DNA of 36,194 nt from Acidimicrobiaceae bacterium (GTDB taxonomy: Bacteria > Actinomycetota > Acidimicrobiia > Acidimicrobiales > RAAP-2). Position 1 is the first letter of the stretch, and each line of letters starts with the position of its first letter. The stretch covers positions 1 through 36,194 of the forward strand of contig PMON01000029.1 of the NCBI GenBank assembly GCA_003162395.1. Direction: 5' to 3'. The translations under genes were made by a program, and so were the position numbers. Positions 33,993 through 36,194 of the stretch are shown here, piece after piece. The notes under the pieces are model-generated. The model was given only the letters and a program-made list of their open reading frames with translations, searched no databases and had not been told where the DNA came from.

Positions 33993-35666
33993 ATGATGCC
34001 CGACTCACAGTGGAATCTCGCCGACGTGTGGGAACTCGTGGCCGAGCTGATGCCGGACCGCCCGGCCCAGCGGTGCGGTTCACGCACGATCACGTGGGGC
34101 GAATTCGACCGGCGCGCCAACGCCCTCGCCCGCGATCTGGTCGACGCTGGCTTGACCCGGCAGTCCAAGGTGGCCGCCTACCTCTACAGCTGCCCGGAGT
34201 ATCTCGAGGCCTATGCCGCCGCCATGAAGGCCGGGATGGCGCCGTTCAACGTCAACTACCGATACGGCCCCGACGAGGTTCTCTATCTATTGAACGACGC
34301 CGACGCGGAGGCGGTCGTCTTCCACGCAACGTTCGCGCCCCTTATCGCCGAGATCATCGACCGCCTGCCGCAGGTGAAGCGCTGGTACGTGGTCGAGGAC
34401 GGCGCACCCGCGCCGGACTGGGCGACCCCGTACGAACCCGTTGCAGCGCCCGGAGCCGATGCTCCCGAGACCCGGTGGGGCCGCTCCGGTGAGGACCTGG
34501 TCCTGCTCTACACCGGCGGCACCACCGGCATGCCGAAGGGGGTCATGTGGGAGCAGAACGAGCTCTTCCTGGTGCTCGGCGGCGGCGGAGACCCGTTCTC
34601 GGGTTTGCCTCCGGTCAAGAGTCTGGCCGAGCTGCGCGGCCGCTTCGAGGCGGCCATCAACGATCCCCCATTCGTGTTTCTCCCGGCGTGCCCCTTGATG
34701 CACGGCACCGGGCAGTTCAGCGCCCTCATCACGATGACGCGGGCGGGCACGATCGTGACACTGCCCTCACGCCATTTCGATCCCGACGAGCTCTGGCGAG
34801 CGGTCGACGAGTACCAGGTCAACGCAGTCGCTCTGGTCGGCGACGCGTTCGCGAAGCCGCTCCTCGGCGAGCTCAGCGACCATCGGGACCGCTATGACCT
34901 CTCGACCCTGCTCCTCCTCAACTCGTCGGGGGTCATGTGGAGCCAGGCCACCAAGGACGGGCTCATGAAACAACTGCCGGCTGTCACCATCTTTGACAGC
35001 CTCGGTTCATCCGAAGCCGTCGGCATGGGGGCCAGTGTCTCCGCCGGAAGCCATTCGACGCCCACCGCCGAGTTCTCACTCGGCCTTGGTGTGAAGGTCT
35101 TTGGCCCCGACGATGTCGAGGTGGAGCCAGGAAGCGGCACGGCCGGGTTCGTTGCCGTGCCCGGCCACGTCCCGGTCGGGTACTACAAGGACCCCGAGAA
35201 GACGGCCAGAACATTCCGGACGATCGACGGCATTCGCTATGTCCTGCCCGGGGACCAGGCGATCGTGCGAGCCGACGGGGAGATCGAATTGCTCGGTCGG
35301 AGCTCGGCGGTGATCAACACCGGCGGCGAGAAGGTGTTCGCCGAAGAGGTGGAGGAGGTCATCAAGAGTTATCCGGGCGTGCTCGACGCGGTGTGCGTTG
35401 GCGTGCCCGATGATCGATTCGGTCAGGTCGTCACGGCGCTGGTCGAGGTCGGCGGCGGCCACCAGGTTGAGCGCGACGAGTTGCGGTCATTCGTCCGCAC
35501 CCGGCTGGCTGCGTACAAGGCGCCAAGGGTGGTGATCCTGATCCCGAGCATCGGCCGCAGCCCGGCGGGCAAGGTCGACTACGCCCGGCTCGGTCAAGTC
35601 GCCAAGACCACGTTCGAACAGGCCGACGGCGATGAGTCGCGCACCTTGGTCGCGGCTGACGTATAG
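33993..35666 (+). CDS. acyl-CoA synthetase (AMP-forming, FadD-like)
   Basis: A 557-aa ANL-superfamily ligase that adenylates a carboxylic acid and transfers it to CoA. Motif A3 is LLYTGGTTGMPKGVMW (about 171-186). A substrate-pocket segment with PLMHGTGQ follows near 230-240, FDSLGSSEAVGMG near 335-347, then GRSSAVINTGGEKVFAEEVEEV near 430-451, and the catalytic lysine in GRSPAGKVDYARL near the C-terminus. GVMW with a following Glu recalls FadD19/FadD17-type actinobacterial enzymes for steroid side chains or fatty acids, but the substrate is uncertain. The start ATG at 33993 fits a TATCGT box 6 nt upstream; ATG at 33996 is equivalent. The gene ends before a set of stem-loops. Confidence 0.92.
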   Translation: MMPDSQWNLADVWELVAELMPDRPAQRCGSRTITWGEFDRRANALARDLVDAGLTRQSKVAAYLYSCPEYLEAYAAAMKAGMAPFNVNYRYGPDEVLYLLNDADAEAVVFHATFAPLIAEIIDRLPQVKRWYVVEDGAPAPDWATPYEPVAAPGADAPETRWGRSGEDLVLLYTGGTTGMPKGVMWEQNELFLVLGGGGDPFSGLPPVKSLAELRGRFEAAINDPPFVFLPACPLMHGTGQFSALITMTRAGTIVTLPSRHFDPDELWRAVDEYQVNAVALVGDAFAKPLLGELSDHRDRYDLSTLLLLNSSGVMWSQATKDGLMKQLPAVTIFDSLGSSEAVGMGASVSAGSHSTPTAEFSLGLGVKVFGPDDVEVEPGSGTAGFVAVPGHVPVGYYKDPEKTARTFRTIDGIRYVLPGDQAIVRADGEIELLGRSSAVINTGGEKVFAEEVEEVIKSYPGVLDAVCVGVPDDRFGQVVTALVEVGGGHQVERDELRSFVRTRLAAYKAPRVVILIPSIGRSPAGKVDYARLGQVAKTTFEQADGDESRTLVAADV

Positions 35667-35683
35667 AGCCGCCAGAGGCGGTT
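35667..35683 (+). terminator. terminator hairpin after the acyl-CoA synthetase gene
   Basis: CCGCC (35669-35673) / GGCGG (35677-35681) with an AGA loop, extended by a G-T and an A-T pair and followed by TTTA, starts immediately after the TAG stop. This is the most conventional intrinsic terminator in the window. Confidence 0.6.
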
Positions 35684-35699
35684 TAGTCAGCTCTGACCA

Positions 35700-35716
35700 G
35701 GTCCGAAAGACGGACC
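35700..35716 (-). terminator. hairpin downstream of the aldolase gene
   Basis: GGTCCG (35700-35705) / CGGACC (35711-35716) with a 5-nt loop, 7 bp after the aldolase stop on the minus strand. A further small stem GTCAG-CT-CTGAC lies at 35686-35697 between the two convergent genes. Confidence 0.5.
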
Positions 35717-35723
35717 AGGGAGT

Positions 35724-36194
35724 TCAGGCGATCGTGATCGACTTGTCCAAGAAGACGTCCTGGACGGCGTGGATGAGGGCTGCTCCCTCTTCAATGGGGC
35801 GCTGGAACGACTTGCGTCCGACAATCAACCCCTGACCCCCGGCCCGCTTGTTGATGACGGCGGTCCGCACGGCCTGGGCGAGGTCGCTGTCCCCCGCCGA
35901 CTCGCCACCGGAGTTGATGAGGCCAATGCGGCCGGCGTAGCAGTTCACGACCTGCCAACGGGTGAGGTCGATCGGGTGATCGGTTGTGAGCTCGTCGTAG
36001 ACCAGCGGGTCGGTCCGACCGAACGCCAAGGCGTTGTAGCCGCCGTTGTTCTCGGGCTGCTTCTGCTTGATGATGTCGGCTTCGATGGTCACGCCGAGGT
36101 GGTTGGCCTGGCCGGTCAGGTCGGCCGACACGGAGTAGTCGACGCCGTCCTTCTTGAAACCGGCATTGCGTAGGTAGCACCACAGCACGGTGAA
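35724..36194 (-). CDS. class I fructose-bisphosphate aldolase (FbaB/archaeal type), C-terminal part
   Basis: The last 157 residues of a FbaB/DhnA-type aldolase, which cleaves fructose 1,6-bisphosphate using a Schiff-base lysine; the start lies beyond the window edge. Segments [23 protein letters not shown] and PENNGGY are highly characteristic, and the Lys in ADIIKQK is the expected Schiff-base residue. Phosphate-binding loops LINSGGES and GLIVGRKSF are intact, and the protein ends [10 protein letters not shown] like E. coli FbaB. About half of a roughly 350-aa enzyme is visible. It is convergent with the acyl-CoA synthetase gene. Confidence 0.94.
   Translation of the reverse strand, partial: FTVLWCYLRNAGFKKDGVDYSVSADLTGQANHLGVTIEADIIKQKQPENNGGYNALAFGRTDPLVYDELTTDHPIDLTRWQVVNCYAGRIGLINSGGESAGDSDLAQAVRTAVINKRAGGQGLIVGRKSFQRPIEEGAALIHAVQDVFLDKSITIA

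Overview
The window looks like the chromosome of a high-GC actinobacterium, most likely near the Acidimicrobiia or another deep-branching actinobacterial lineage. Reasons: very high GC, frequent GTG starts, a mycothiol-type (Mca/MshB) deacetylase, split glycine dehydrogenase subunits, KorAB-type 2-oxoacid:ferredoxin oxidoreductase, and a gene order (CDP-alcohol phosphatidyltransferase, gcvH, GarA-like FHA, MerR, DUF151 nuclease) that matches the Mycobacterium tuberculosis Rv1822-Rv1830 neighbourhood as I remember it. Taxon assignment is inference. I see no mobile elements, CRISPR, tRNA or rRNA.

Layout. 1-6.8 kb is a catabolic block: a truncated Rieske oxygenase (-), a secreted protein (+), a glutamine-synthetase-like gamma-glutamyl ligase (-), then a tightly coupled + strand operon of FAH-family hydrolase/isomerase, aldehyde dehydrogenase, class III extradiol dioxygenase and acetoacetate-decarboxylase-like protein, i.e. 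ring cleavage and processing of a catechol-type compound. 6.8-8.8 kb encodes a large secreted IPT/TIG plus FN3-like protein. 8.9-13.7 kb is a - strand run: MerR regulator, a 132-aa PD-(D/E)XK-like protein, gcvT, gcvPA, gcvPB. 13.8-16.9 kb holds thiG (-) divergent from thiD (+), with a 14-TM MFS transporter overlapping thiD. 17-22.4 kb has a single-TM protein, a GT-C type membrane glycosyltransferase coupled to an S9 peptidase, and a CYTH protein coupled to a quinone-oxidoreductase-like MDR. 22.4-28.6 kb is a - strand series: phosphatidyltransferase, GDP-mannose pyrophosphorylase/PMM-like fusion, gcvH, zinc-ribbon FHA protein, MerR (FtsR/Rv1828-like), DUF151 nuclease, then a poly-Thr DUF4232-like protein. 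28.7-36.2 kb has a DUF1015 protein (+), korA-korB (-), an Mca/MshB-like deacetylase (+), an acyl-CoA synthetase (+) and the end of a class I fructose-bisphosphate aldolase (-).

How it works together. The glycine cleavage system is split into two loci about 12 kb apart (T, P1, P2 in one; H in the other), and each locus carries a MerR-type regulator. The GarA-like protein, KorAB and the GS-like ligase all touch the 2-oxoglutarate/glutamate node, although a functional link is only inferred.

The strongest non-gene signal is a repeated promoter design: a TANNNT -10 box placed 6 (sometimes 7-8) nt before the start codon at about ten genes on both strands. This indicates widespread leaderless transcription and also supports the chosen starts.
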